From Hanleya hanleyi (Eukaryota; Mollusca; Polyplacophora; Lepidopleurida; Hanleyidae): a stretch of DNA of 64,000 bases. The position numbers and the translations under genes are program-made. Each line of letters opens with the position of its first letter. Position 1 is the first letter of the stretch. The notes under the pieces were generated by a model. That model made no database searches, had not been told where the DNA came from, and saw only the letters and a program-made list of their open reading frames with translations. Below, piece after piece: positions 34,152 to 46,936 of this stretch. The stretch is from contig JAVTVY010020272.1 of assembly GCA_036873755.1 (NCBI GenBank), forward strand, positions 1 through 64,000, read 5' to 3'.

Positions 34152-35245
34152 TATACCTTGTCACAGGATGTAACTTGTGATTGCGTTTTATCCACATACA
34201 TTCGTGCCTGGTGCCACCTGTGCCTAACTTGAAATTAAATATATAATTGTGCATTTATTTCATTACAAACTTATCCCCCAATAACCCAGCTACCAGATCT
34301 CATTAAAGCCCATAGGCTCTAGTTTAATTTTTTTTTTGCGTAATACTAAGTTTGTCTTGAATATTCTCATATCAGATATAAACTTCAGGTAAACAATACT
34401 TTTGGGGTGACCGATTCTATAAACCAAGAGATAAACAATGGGCTTCAATACATGCTGTGTATGCCTAACTGTAACCCTTTAAACATGTTGTATTAACTAG
34501 AATTTGACCTTGATGAAATACACTTATTAATTTAATCACTTGCTACATATGTACTGCAGTGCTATGGTTCCTCGAGAACTAGAATTTGAACTTGATAAAA
34601 TAGGACTGTCAAGATAAAACAAATTGGAAAGGCTTCTAGTCAATTGCCAGTTACAGATCTGTAGTATGAATTTGTAGAGCCAAGATGTACGTGTATATGT
34701 AATCCTTCAAAAATTATCACCAATATGACTGTAATAGACCTGCCAAGGTCAGTCATCTCAATAGGCTTTTGACCCATCGCCAGTTGCATATATGTTGTTA
34801 TATGAATTGAGAAAGCCTGGCTATAATCCTTCCAGAGATATTTTAACAAACAACAGATGGACGGATGGACCAAGCAGCCAAACTTGGCAGAGAAAATCAG
34901 TCTTAAAACTTCCTTTCCATCACATTCCACATCGAATCTGAACTTCCATGTATAGCATAATCACAACAATTTTCAATGATTTACTGTATTTTCAATCACA
35001 GTCACCTGGACTTTTGACCTCAAAATATATAGGATTCCTCTTTGACCCACGGGTAAGGTATATCCAAGATTGGAACCAAAGTATGACGTTGGAACTGGAG
35101 ATATCGCACGGACAAGCAAATCATAACTGATGCTCAGACAGATGGACAGAAATCGTGGTCGCAATGTATGATCTCAACTGTTTCTGGAGCAACAGTGGCA
35201 GGATTTTGATGTAATAAACTAAATTAATTATTATTGCCATTTTTT
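34152..35245. other. No gene; part of a diverged CTGTC-type repeat in reverse
   Basis: 34640-34930 contains CATCTCAATAGGCTTTTGACCC and GGACGGATGGACC, the reverse orientation of the family at 35246-37115. The rest is featureless. Confidence 0.4.
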
Positions 35246-36084
35246 ACCCCTCGGGCAAATTTTGCCCAAAGGGTATTGTCGTCGTCAGCGTCGTCTGTCT
35301 GTCCGTCTTTCTTGTGAACACGATATCTCAAGAAGAATTATAGCCAGGCATTGTAAATTTATACCATGTATGCATCTGGTGAAGGGTCAGAAGCCTATTG
35401 AAAATGACCGACCTTGACCTATTTTATCAAGGTCAAATTCTAGTATTTGTTATATTTTTTGAAGGATTAAAGCTAGGGTCTCCACATTCACGTTATACAT
35501 GCAACTCGTGATTGACTAGAAGCCTATCCCAGTTGACTGACCTTGACCTATTTTTTATAGGTCATATACTGTTTCTTATGATAAAACATGAAGAAATAAA
35601 GCTAGGCATCCCAAATTAATACAATGTATACATCTGGCGAAGGTCCAGAGGTGTATTGAAGATGACTGACCTTGACCTATTTTATCAACGTCAAATTTTA
35701 GTATTTGCTGTATTTTTTGAAGGATTAAAGCTAGGGTCTCCAAATTCATATTATGTGTGCAACTCATGATTGACTAGAAGCCTATCCCAGTTGACTGACC
35801 TTGCCCTATTTTTTAAAGGTCATATACTGTTTATTATGATATAACATGAAGAAATAAAGCTAGGCTTTTCCAATTAATACTATGTGTACATCTGGTGATG
35901 CTCCAAAGTCGTGCTGGAGATGACTGACCTTGACCTATTTTATCCTTGACCTGTTTTATCCAGGTCAGATTCTATTTAGTACAATATTCCATGAAGGATT
36001 ATATCTACATTGTCCAAATTTATACCACTTACGGCTGGACCTGAAGTCTATTGAAGAATATCACTGATCTTGACCTATTTTTAA

Positions 36085-36887
36085 AGGTGAAATGCAAAGG
36101 TTTGTCTAAAGCACTTGATATTTGCAGTAAGATTGGAGAAATAATGTGTATAGTAAAGTTAAAAACTAAAAAATGTAACGCTATATTATTTACGAAATTC
36201 CGATCCGTACCTGATTACCTCCCCCTGGGGGCGTTGCGATACGTGACGTAGCAGTGGAACCAGCACAGTCTGCACAACAACATGTAGCTGCATTGCATTG
36301 TATGGAAATAGCTCACATAGATAAGCTAGGCTATTGCTCACGAAGCCCTTCGTCATTCACGTTCACTGAAACGCACTAACAGGTTGGTCATCATTCGCTA
36401 CGGGGGATAAAAGAAAAAGTCGGAATTTACCAATCTGTATTTCCGATTCTCTCGGTATGTCGCTCACGGCCACTGCAGTGTCGCTGATCCTATCGTTGTC
36501 TGCTGGTTCTTTGTTCACAATAGGTTCGTGTTGGTAAGGCAGGGGCACCCCTGCACTAACCATTGCCGTGAATTCTTCTCAATTCCTCTTCCGAAGAAGA
36601 GGAAGAAGTGTAAGAAAATTCCTCCGCATCGCTGTCGCTGTCTACATTCATGTTAGCCGCCATTGTTTTAGTGTGGTTCAACTAGCCTCTGGTGGAAGAG
36701 CTTTGAATCAAGGGGAGATAAGCGATGCGCTGTTTTCAAGCCGCTGATCATATACATGTTTTATTTCTCTTAAAAAAATAAAACTTATCACCAGATTTCG
36801 TTCATTGATGGCTGTATAATTTATTATCACCATAAAAAGGATAGGGAAATGCTTTTTTCTTACTTTTATTACCTTTGCATTTCACCT
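36085..36887. mobile_element. TTAA-flanked element (AGGTGAAATGC ends) nested in the tandem unit
   Basis: Ends AGGTGAAATGCAAAGG and CCTTTGCATTTCACCT are perfect inverted copies flanked by TTAA (36081-36084, 36888-36891). Removing it restores GACCTATTTTTTAAAAGATC, matching neighbouring units. The left 600 bp inside contains an antisense start exon (36556-36663). Its end resembles that of 46937-47421 (AGGTGAACTG). Confidence 0.8.
36556..36663 (-). CDS. Acidic, serine-rich first-exon-like frame in the TTAA element
   Basis: On the minus strand ACAATGGCGGCT gives a well-placed start at 36663. The 35 residues begin MAANMNVDSDSDAEEF and continue with a run of five serines and EEE, then LRRIHGNG, stop at 36556. 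A GTTAGT donor-like site overlaps the end (ATG|GTTAGT). A second acidic frame in another phase (36363-36563; PYQHEPIVNKEPADN) follows and ends near ATTG|GTAAAT. Acidic N-termini occur in piggyBac-type transposases, which would agree with the TTAA target, but no catalytic part is present. It could equally be a captured host exon. Confidence 0.35.
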   Translation of the reverse strand: MAANMNVDSDSDAEEFSYTSSSSSEEELRRIHGNG

Positions 36888-37564
36888 TTAAAAGATCAAA
36901 TTCTATATGTTAAGTCTAAGATCTCCAAATTCATGTTTCCTATGCCATTAAGTTAGAATTGACTTGAACATTTTTGAAGATGACTGACCTTAATCTATAT
37001 TTCCAAGATAAAATTACTTGATTTGGTTATAAGCTTTTTAGAAGAGTATATTTACACTGATGTTATTATACTATGCATGATTTTGGGTGTAAACAATAAC
37101 TGATAGCCGAGGGGTATTGAAGCCCAATGGGCTATTTTTTTTAACTGTCCCTGGTATTTTTTTTAGGACTACAGAATTCCACACTATATTGGACACATTT
37201 AAGACTTTTCCCAGTACATTTTTAGATTCCGGTACCTGCCAAATAGCGGACATGATGGGGATTCTCTTCATCTGTATGTCTCCATCTGTTCCTGTCTGGT
37301 CTAGATCTGTGGCAGTTTTCTGTCTTCAGTACAACTTGCAATTTTTTGTGAGTGGCTGCGATGGGGGAGAGGTGTCACATACCAAATGTTGAAGTCGATG
37401 TCAAGGTCACCGTGGCCCAAAAACTTGAAATCATTGGGAATTGAATTATTTCAGGAGTGGATAGATTAGGGGTGAGATGATGTGTCATGTACCAAAATTG
37501 TGGTCCAAGGTCAAGATTTATGGTTGTGCGCCAAAATTCCATACTAAATGTAGTCTTCCTCATG

Positions 37565-38955
37565 CAGGGGTTATTTTAGACACTTTTCCTTTATATAACT
37601 CAATTTCAAAAAGATGAAAAACTCAATTTTTCGGCGCGCCTACGGCGCGCAAAATAAACAACAAAACTCTATTTTTTCGGGTTTTTCATCGCATGCAGTC
37701 TGGAAACTCAATTTTTTTTATCTTTTTAGTAGGACACTTACAATAAATAAATTCGCGACAATTTTTCATCGTGTCAGTAATGTTATGAAGCTCATCAAGC
37801 AAAGTTGCGTGTCATACATAACTGCATACAAGTTTGTTTGCTATCCAACTGTGATTGGCCGATTATATTTTGGCTAAAGATGTTAAGTAGAAATACTTCC
37901 CTCAGAGATAGCTTCATTTAATTAAAAAATGAGCGCGCGAATAAAACAAGAGAGTTTTAAAATCCAAGTTATCTCGGGAAGTTCTATTTGGTCGATTATT
38001 TGCACCCTATTTTGTAGTATGTGGTGTGGGACTTGTTTACAAAACATACTGGGGTTTCAGAAATTTCCATCGGGCAGAAATAAAATTATTCATAAAAACG
38101 TATATTTTGTATGTTATAGCATATGCCCCCGCATGTAGATCCACAGTTGCGCAGGAGAGAGTGTGGATCTTTTGTTTTTACACCAATCTGCATTGCTCAC
38201 TTTGTGTATTTATTCCCAAATGGTACATCAGCTGTATTTTGGGGAATGTCTGTTTTGTTCGTTCCTTGTTTTTGGGGAAACGTCTTTCAACGTCACACGC
38301 ATCCAAGTGAAATGTTGACTGAGAGAGAAAATGCTTGCCCGTTGTCTTGGTTCCGGAGATTGACGGACAGCGTGTCTCGGAGACCAGACTCATAAGCCAC
38401 AGCAGTATGACAGCAGTGGTTCCCGAGTGGACTAAAAGAGGGGACGTAACTTTGAAATATCAAAATGGCGGACTAGTTCGATCGTCGCCGAACAATTTGC
38501 TTTGAAATGAGAAACGCTCAGGACAATGTCTTTATCGGACCTATACGACTGAAATGAGAACAGTTCAAGACCAGACGTCCTTATCGGAGCTATACGATTG
38601 AATAATAAAGGTACACAAGTTATCTGTCTGCACATCAGTTACAAATCCGGAGTGCTTATCTCGACTCGAGTGGCGTGGCTGCATGGTCACACGTTTTTTT
38701 TTTTCTTTCTCGCGGGGGTTTTGGGGGAGGGGGACGGGATAACAGACGACGAAACTCAGTTTAGATTACTCAGAAACTCAATTTATTTCGTAGAAACTCA
38801 ATTTTTCGCGCGCCTTTGGCGCGTAAATTCTCAAAATTTTAGAAAACTCAATTTTCGGCAATAAAACTCAATTTACAAAATTTTGCAAAAACTCAATTTG
38901 TAATTGTTTTTCATCGTGGTTACCACGATGAAAAAAGTGTCTAGAAAAACCCCTG
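37565..38955. mobile_element. hAT-like TIR element (CAGGGGTTWTT family)
   Basis: Left end CAGGGGTTATTTTAGACAC and right end complement CAGGGGTTTTTCTAGACAC are inverted copies, with TCATG duplicated on both sides (37560-37564, 38956-38960). AAACTCAATTTTT motifs crowd both ends (about four left, six right), and CGGCGCGCCTACGGCGCGC at the left has a relative CGCGCGCCTTTGGCGCG at the right. Open frames in the interior (ATG 38123 plus; ATG 38393 minus) have no recognised domain and overlap each other. Confidence 0.8.
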
Positions 38956-38960
38956 TCATG

Positions 38961-40385
38961 TGGGAGCACATTACAGCCAGTCTGGCCAAATATGCAGGGG
39001 TATTTTGAAGCCATACTGGCTCGTGTTTATTGAGCCTAATATTTGACTCACTGATAGCTTACGGACCAGACTGTCCAGACTGACCTGGTTGGTCTTTGGT
39101 CGATGTTCAATGTTTTAAGTTCTATCTGGTCATGTTTGTTAAGCCATTGACTGACATGCAGTTACATTAAGCTCTCAAACATGACCTGTACACATTGGAG
39201 ATAGTTGGCAAGGATGGACAATTCCTCTCCAGAACAACTGACCACATGTCTGAAAAGGAAGTAAGGCACCGATACAGGTAATCAGACCAGTTATCTGATG
39301 CGAGTATTTAATTTGCTTGAATGAATGGAGGATATAAAGAATCATTAGATGACTTCAAACATGACTGATAATTTTGAGATTTTCAGACATATATGTTGTG
39401 CAGAAATAATTCCAATGCGTTGGCTGTTAGATGTGCATGTTTATCATACATCTATTTTGTTAAAAATGTAGATGAACATCTTCTCTATCGCCCTCTCCCT
39501 CCAACACACACATACAAACAGACAAACCAATACATGTGTTCTGAGAAAAATGGCATGTGCTATGCCAAACTAAGTCTTGGAATCTTTGAATTATTGAGTA
39601 AATTGGTCTTGACATTTTGACCAGCAAATCAATACTGTATTAGAGCCACCCTGGACTGTGTCAATATTGGTTAGGTGCTAATAAATCTGTAAATTTAATA
39701 AAGTGTTGCCTCTGGCACATGAGCATGTGGAGGCAGTCAGCCACAGAGGAAAATCTACAGTTACATTTAAACGTGTACTACGTAAGATGGTCACGCTGTC
39801 GTTCTCAGCATACATGTACACATGAAGCCATTGCATTTACCAGGTTATTGAACATTTCCTTCCTTTTTTAAATGAGGTAGCTTGGTGGAGGAGATTGTTC
39901 CACCCGCCAAGATTCCTATTTATTCTTGACAATGGGAGTATGGTAACCATGGCAATGGTCATGTGACTGGCAGGATTGTGACAATGGTTTCTGGCTGCTC
40001 AGTGTGTTCCTTGGATAAATAAAGTTTAGATAAATACATTTTAGCCAGTAGAACTAGTAAAGAGGTAAATCGCCAGCTCTTAGCTGCATGGCTGGAGATA
40101 GCCACACAGGTAGTAAATCTGACCATTTTTTGTGGCCGGAGATCTTCTGGGTTTTAGACAGCAAAGCTGTCTGAAGAGGAAGTCTCAATTTGCTGTGATC
40201 ATTCTGAGCTGATTGTGTTATTCCTGGAGAGTACCTAACGGGGACAGGTAAGACGCTGCAGGTGGACATCGTTAACCTGTGCTGAGAAGTCACTGAATTA
40301 TATTACACTGAATTATATATAATTGTACTTGAGTTATGGCCGCCAATAATTTGATCCCTTTATCAGAATTTGATTAGCCCCCTGA
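38961..40385. other. No gene recognised
   Basis: Featureless apart from short ACATGTACA runs. Confidence 0.4.
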
Positions 40386-40389
40386 TTAA

Positions 40390-41541
40390 CTCTTTACCCC
40401 ATAGACTTGTGGAGAATTTTCTCTCTCTGACCCATAACAGATTTGTAATGGCGTAGGTCTTTAACCCATGGACTGATTTCAATTTTCATACGTTTCCAGC
40501 GATGTAAAATATCCCGTTTTATGTCCTATGTCATGTGGAAAAATATTTACCAATGGTCTCCCACAGGCCCATTCTACGTAATTTGTTCACGTTTTATATC
40601 AATATCAGCAACGTTTAATCTAAAAACAAGTAATCTTGCGAGAAAATGTGTTGTGTCTGCTTTCCGTCTGTTGGAAATCACGAAAAAGGCGAAGAAATTG
40701 TCGCATTTTAGCTACGTTTTGCAGCGTTCTGTTGTTGTTGTTCGGCTGCAATTCCTGTGTTATCGTATACCATTGTAAAGCTTATTTTTCGTACATTCGG
40801 GATTTCGCAGTTACATCATGAGATGGCAGGTATAGAACGAGCTATAACTGAAAAAGTCCCATATACTTCCCTAAAGGAGAACGAAGGCTGGTAACAAGGT
40901 GAAGTAAAACAGCATCGCTGATTGGCCCAAAGTTGAGCGACCTTGAGCGACCTTTTCAGAGACCCGGCGTGATTGGAGCAGTCGGTTTATCTGCGCGTGA
41001 TCGCCATGGGCCCACGAAACACAGCATGGTGAAAGAATGGCGGATAAATTTTAAAACGGGAGATCAACAGGTCCCGGGAAATGTTTATAATAAACTCAGA
41101 TGGGCAGATTTGACGAGTTAGTCATCAAGGTTAGATACTTTGGTAGTTTATACTCGCGTTACGTGAAATATTCAGGAATTTGGAAGCAGGTTTTACAATT
41201 TTTCGAACGTTTCTCTTGAAGCACACGAAACACATTTGGTGTCTAATCGCGCATTTTCCATCGATTATTTCTGTTCCTCTCCCGATTTCATTTTACCCTT
41301 ACTACAAAACATACCAACAGTCTATATAGTCAGATTTATTTAAATTTTGGCTTTCTGAAAATGTATAGTTTTAATTAGGTTTTACTCAAAATAAACGCAA
41401 AAATTGCAAAAGTAATCCATCACATGGGAACAGCGATGACACGCTGAAAGACGGTTCTATGGGGCAGCGTGCGAGGCGCTCAAAGGCGGTTCTACGGGGG
41501 AGCGTGCAAGGCGCTCAAAGGCGGCCGTATGGGGTAAAGAG
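40390..41541 (+). mobile_element. TTAA-flanked element (CTCTTTCCCCCATA family), copy 2
   Basis: Ends CTCTTTACCCCATAG and complement CTCTTTACCCCATACG, with TTAA at 40386-40389 and 41542-41545. Highly similar to copy 1 throughout. Near the right end three tandem GGGGGAGCGTGCRAGGCGCTCAAAG-like units differ from copy 1, which has CGTCAAAATGCGTCTTCATGG units in the same place. Confidence 0.8.
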
Positions 41542-41545
41542 TTAA

Positions 41546-43565
41546 CACAAATCTTTAATATTTCGATCAGAGATTTTATGAAATTTTAAATTATGCATGA
41601 CGAAAGTAAATGTCGTTGATCTGTTTTCTCCTATTTCTTGGTGGGCCAAATTCACCTCATGGGTGGGGACAACTTTGATCCAGGACTCCTTATCATAATT
41701 TGGAGCATTCATAGCTAAAGCTCAGATGACAACCCTCCACAAGAATGAGTTTGGTCCACAACTGGGTTTAAAAAATTAACCTTCAAAAAAGGGAAATTAT
41801 GTTCACTATTTTTTCAATAAAGACTGGGGCGATATTGTGTGTTTCTCTCGAATGTTCTGAAGCAAACGAATATATTGGCTCATTGTTAGAATCCTGTTAA
41901 TTGGCATCCAAGAAATGATAAGACAGGTGTTAATGATAATAAAAACATTTAAATTCAGAAATACACAACTATTTAACTGATGTTCTGAAGTTACCCCTGA
42001 AACATGGCAGAATCAACATCAACTTTTATTGAGCAGCTGCTTTAGAAGATCTTTTTAGTTGGGTGAAAGAAGACTATCTTAGGTTATTTGAGAGAAATCG
42101 GTTTGTTGCGTAAGTTTTAATGTGTGTATGTTTTAATGTTTTGGATTACTAAGTTATTAACTTGAATACTTAGAATTTTGTTTGATTGCGCTATATAGCT
42201 GAAATATTCCTGAACGTGACGTTAAACTGTAATTCTCTCTCTCTCAACTTTTTGACTTGATACATGTGAGCAGACCTTGCACATGCAAACACGATGGCCA
42301 AACTGATTGCTAGGGCAAACAACAGCATTTTTAGACTTAGAAGCAGAAAAAAATCCATCTTAATGTCAACTGAGGATAAATATTGTGGCATGGATATGTT
42401 ATTTATCACAAAAACCGAAGAAAAAGCTAGTGAAATACATGTGCAGTATGTAAACTATTAGCAGAATTTCTCTCTGCAGATGCCTGAAGTTAACTTTTGC
42501 CGTCTGAATAATTAGAAGAAATATACATGTATTTGGTGAGCTTCATCAAAAAATTGATCTGTTTTAGACAAGAATCCTTGCTGATAATATTTCACTACCA
42601 TAATTATCCAATTTCTAATATATGCTACAAAATTTAAATTAAAGCAATTATTTGAAATATTTGTTTGAAACAAAATTTCATTCATGGGCCAAAGTTGCAT
42701 GACAGGGCCAAAGTCACACCACACTGCCAAATCCGTTTTACAGTATTTCATTACTACTCATGCGCAAAGACAATTGTACCTTAATACTGTAGAATTATCA
42801 GTAGAAATGAATATCTCCAATTTATTCCAGCACAATTTTATTCAAAAACTGTCCTTCTCATTCAACGATATATTTTGCACCCATGTACATGTATCGATGA
42901 CTCTATTTTGTGCATAACCATGATCACTGTACACAAGTGTGAAACAAAACTGAACAGTAATATCTGAAATGGAATACTGCAATTACCAAATTTGATACCA
43001 TATATTCATTTTTTTCTCAAGTAGACAAATTACTACAAGTATGGACAATGATTTTTTGACAGTTCTTTCTGCAAATTCAGTGACAATAATTTCCCTTAAG
43101 TATCATGGTTCTTTGAAAAATAGTTCTGTGAATTCCAGTTGATGGTCTTACTTTTCCAAGAAAACAAGAATAGATGAGAGAGATACAATATACATGTATC
43201 TACATGTACATGTTTGTCTGGATAAATTGTATATTTACAAAGTGCCCCATCCCAGTTCGTGAATCTGACATTATCAGTCAACAATATTGCTTATAGATAT
43301 TGATGGCTTGAAGTAATTGGTGATTGGATTGATGGTTGTAGTGGTTATGATATATCTTTAAATAATTTTTTATTATTAATTTGGATGCTCGGCAGTTAGT
43401 TGCTCACCATTCTGCCTTTTGCACTTTGATTCTTGGAAAAAAGATTTGTGCCGGTGGACACATGATAGGTACACTGATGCATGACTCCCCACTGAAATTT
43501 GTGGTTCATACTATCCCTCTGTTTCGTATGGCTTAATTACTGGAGACTGTTTCATCAGTGCTAAC
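41546..43565. other. No gene; contains a SINE tail
   Basis: TATAGCTGAAATATTCCTGA then ACGTGACGTTAAAC and TCTCTCTCTC (42192-42245) look like the 3' tail of a molluscan SINE; the body is not recognisable. The rest is AT-rich. Confidence 0.4.
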
Positions 43566-43569
43566 TGGA

Positions 43570-44130
43570 CTATTTGTTCCCCGCCACGAAGTGGGAGGGG
43601 GGACTTGGAATTGCTACCTTCTGTCCTTCCGTCTCTCCCACCCATGTGAGCAGGATACATGTATCTTGAGATCAACCGATCGACTTTAAATCTGTGGACT
43701 CACTTCACATACTGACAACTGTATTATATTTTCTTACAAATGATTACAAATGATCACAACTTCCATCAACAGCCATCTTGCTTTGTCAGCAGTTGGTTCT
43801 TTAACCATTTCTTGTCTGATCAATAACTCGAGAACTATTCAACCGATCGAATTCCAACTTGGAAAGTGACTTGGCATCAGTGAGAGAACAGTTGCCAGGA
43901 TTGCTTTTCAGTTACCTGTATAATCCAAGATGGCCATCATCAGCATCTTGTCTTGTCGGATCTTTACACATTTCTTGTCCGATCGAAAACTCAAGAACTA
44001 TTGAACCAATCGACTTCAAATTTGGAGAGTGTATTGACATCAGTAAGAGGACAGTTGGGATTGCTTCTCAGTTACCTGTGCAATACAAGATAACTGTCAG
44101 CTATCTTGGATTTTAAGTAGTTTATTCTTG
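43570..44130 (+). repeat. Degenerate 157-bp tandem repeat with CCACGAAGTGGG start
   Basis: After CCCCGCCACGAAGTGGGAGG come units with GATCGACTTCAAATTTGGA, GACATCAGTAAGAGGACAGT and TCAGTTACCTGTG at about 43852 and 44008. Related in style to the other CTGTC-containing repeats. Confidence 0.5.
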
Positions 44131-45924
44131 TCAGGACGATAACTCGAGAACTATTGAACTGATCGACTTGTGGAATGTATGGCTCATCAGACAGATCTCC
44201 ATTTTCAAAATCATACTCTTAATCAATGATATTCCTACGAAGTAGGCTACAGATCGCAAATTGTCCGGTAATGAGTGAGTGAGTCAGTCCATCCGAATCC
44301 TTTCGTCGGCAAAATAAGGAGAACCGTTGACATTAGAACCTTGATTTTTGGCACGAACGTGCATTAGGGCATTGTTACCAGCAAGTTTTGAGTTGACGGA
44401 ATTCTAATTAAAATTTGATTTATAATTATTTTTTTTATTATTTATTGATGGCTCAGCGAGTACACTGTCATGCCCATCGGGAACCCTTGGCTGTATGTTT
44501 CACTGTATATATAACACAGTGGTGAGATATGCCATCCGTAATTGTTTTTATGAAATAGGAAATGCTAATTTTCCATCATTTGTTAGTGCATTCATCTACA
44601 CCGCTATGCCAGCCTCAATACATACAATTCAGTATATTGTTATAGATATATGTAAACTGTGGCCTTTAACATGTATCCTATTTCACATCCAAACATTTCA
44701 TCACTGACCACATCAGGCTTCAAATTTAGGTCAAATTACCCACTGATGGTGAAATATCCTACATCAACCAATTAAGCCAGCCTGGTGCAATAACCCAGCA
44801 GAAGAAAGAAAGATGTGGTATCATCCTTCAGATTAGTCTGTGTGAGCGACAATGATAAAAGTTTACTGAGGGTGAAACAAAGCCATGACGGCATGTTTAA
44901 AGGGTCTTCTTTTGGTAGAATTTAACTAGATAAAGTAACTTTGATCATGATGTGAAAATATGATAACTTGAGTTTTTTTTGTACCTCCTGAATATTAACT
45001 ATATCACACTTGGATATAATTTAAACAAAAAATTACATGTGTAAACAAAATATGTCTAAATTTTTCTTGTCATTTCAAATCTTGATCCATTTTGATTCCT
45101 TGATTAGGGGATACAGAATCACTGCCACGGAGTGTGTTGGTGTGTCACAGCAATGCAATTCCGATTCACACAACGAAGCTGAGGTGGTTTAACGTTTATC
45201 AATGAAGAAAATCACCGATCAACCGCCATAGAATATAATGTGAAACAAGAAACCGGAATAGTACATTCATCAGATTGCCGATACCCAAAATGTGTTGTCT
45301 CATATATCTAGATAACGTGATGTAGAGACGCTATTTATTCGTCTTTGTACCGGTTATGCTCAGGAGAATGACATAGAATCATTATTATCTTGTGCTGAGA
45401 AGGTGTTGGTCTTGAGTTGAATTACCGTAAACTACATAAATGCTACCTTTCTACTATAGTACTATATATAAAAATTTGTTGTATTGTTGGGAAAATAATG
45501 TGATTCAAAAAGTTGTTTTGATCCTGGACAAGGGCACTGAAAACCATTAAAGAGATGTAAATGTATTTTCACACGTAAAGCTTGAAATCTACTGAACCTT
45601 TATTATTCAATCTGTTTCGTTTAGTTAAAAAATTGTAAAATTAAATCGGCGATCGTTATTTAATTTTGGAATGAAGGCGCATTAGAAGACTGTTACCAAC
45701 AAGTTCTGAGCTGACCTACTGTTGATGAAAATTCCTGGTGATTTTTGATGAAAATCACTGGCGATTCTGACTTGGGCGGTGCTCATCTTAATATAGGCAG
45801 GATTTCAACTGGGGATGGGCATTTCCAAGAGTTCAGTTCGCGTTCGAGTCCTAATGCCTACTCTACTTCGTAGGTCCTGTGACGTTAGTCACACTGCTCA
45901 TGTTTTATATCGACCAAAAAAAAA
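44131..45924. other. No gene; decayed repeats
   Basis: GCATTAG..TGTTACCAGCAAGTT (about 44362) recurs in the same orientation at about 45682, and CCTACGAAGTAGG (44233) has a partial inverse CTACTTCGTAGG (45863). It may be an old element with worn ends; limits are not certain. Confidence 0.35.
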
Positions 45925-46026
45925 ATCGACCATAGAGGTCCGCGTCCCCCACAGCAGCAGCACCAGTTATGGTGGATTCAGTTCACCATAACTGATGCTG
46001 CTGGCGGGGATGTGGACTATGGTCAA
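45925..46026. repeat. Hairpin with about 46-bp arms
   Basis: ATCGACCATAGAGGTCCGCG, then CAGCAGCAGCACCAGTTATGGTG, pairs with CACCATAACTGATGCTGCTG and CATAG/CTATGGTCAAT across a loop of about 6 bases. The arms hold a few mismatches. It is of the size of a miRNA-like precursor or a tiny MITE. Confidence 0.65.
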
Positions 46027-46261
46027 TTTTGTTGTTGTTATTACTGATGGGACATCGGTATTCAGTTTCATGTTGTCTCTGAGCTTACGACAAATGTATA
46101 TTATATACTTGTGTCATTGACATCATCTCACACACCATGGTCTACCTTTACATCGATCAACCAGACAAGTGCACATGTTTGCTAATGACGGAGAATCTGT
46201 ACCAAGAACATTTCATATTCATTAGAAGAGCTGAGCTTCATTTAAACTGCCAAGTAAGGAG

Positions 46262-46488
46262 GGAGGGAATTTGGCTTAATGTCACACTCAAGTTTGTTTC
46301 ACTCATATGGTGACAGTCAGTTTGGTTGGTGGAGGAAGCCGGAGTACCCGAAGAGAACCACCGCCCTTCGGCAAGTAACTGACAAACTTTCACAGATGGA
46401 CAAGCTGGGCTCGAACCCGTGCCAGTTCAGCGGTGTGAGGCTAGCGGTCACCAGCGAAGCGCCTTAGACCACTCGGCCACCGAGGGCC
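46262..46488 (-). mobile_element. tRNA-derived SINE
   Basis: On the minus strand a tRNA-like head carries an A box (TGGCCGAGTGGTC, 46467-46479) and a B box (GGGTTCGAGCC, 46408-46418), the internal RNA polymerase III promoter, most like tRNA-Leu/Ser. The body and a non-tRNA tail follow. CCAAGTAAGGAG is duplicated on both sides (46250-46261 and 46489-46500), a 12-bp target-site duplication typical of LINE-mediated retrotransposition. Confidence 0.85.
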
Positions 46489-46936
46489 CCAAGTAAGGAG
46501 TGGCCATGTGACGTACGCACTTTCGAGTGACTAAGATTTCGAGTGATGCATACTGGCAGTCTGACATCAATGCCTGAACCCTGTGACCTCTGCTTTGACC
46601 AGAGAAAAGCGAATCGTTTGATTGGCTGGTCAGAGTATGCGACATCATCAATGGATTACGTTTAGCAAAACCATTTACCAGGTCTCTCGAGTGTAGAAGA
46701 GAAATGGGGAGAGAATGGCTTGGTACATCATGTGGTCAGGGTGGTCGTTAAGGAGGGGGCTGTGATATATTTAGGTAAATGTAATCCTGGTGCATGTATT
46801 TTTACTGTGGAAAATAGAACAGAAACTATTCTTTCTTAACCTGAAGTTTTTAGGCCCTGGAAGAAGTCACTACAGTCCTGTGTTTGTAATCATGATAGGA
46901 CAGACAGATTGGTAAGATTAAATCATGCTAGCTTAA

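Larger units (their letters stand above)
35246..37115 (+). mobile_element. ACCCCTCGG-ended element with degenerate tandem interior
   Basis: Starts ACCCCTCGG (35246) and ends CCGAGGGGT (37107-37115). GGGTATTGTCGTCGTC and CTGTCTGTCCGTC follow the left end. The interior repeats units of about 130-190 bp with GACTGACCTTGACCTATTTT and GAAGGATTAAAGCTAGGG. One unit is split by the TTAA element at 36085-36887. A second element with the same ends is at 54114-56707. Superfamily unknown. Confidence 0.6.

Noticed and set aside
46405..46488. A true tRNA gene on the minus strand
   Set aside because: A and B boxes are present, but a SINE body and a 12-bp target duplication enclose it, and an acceptor stem does not pair well by eye.
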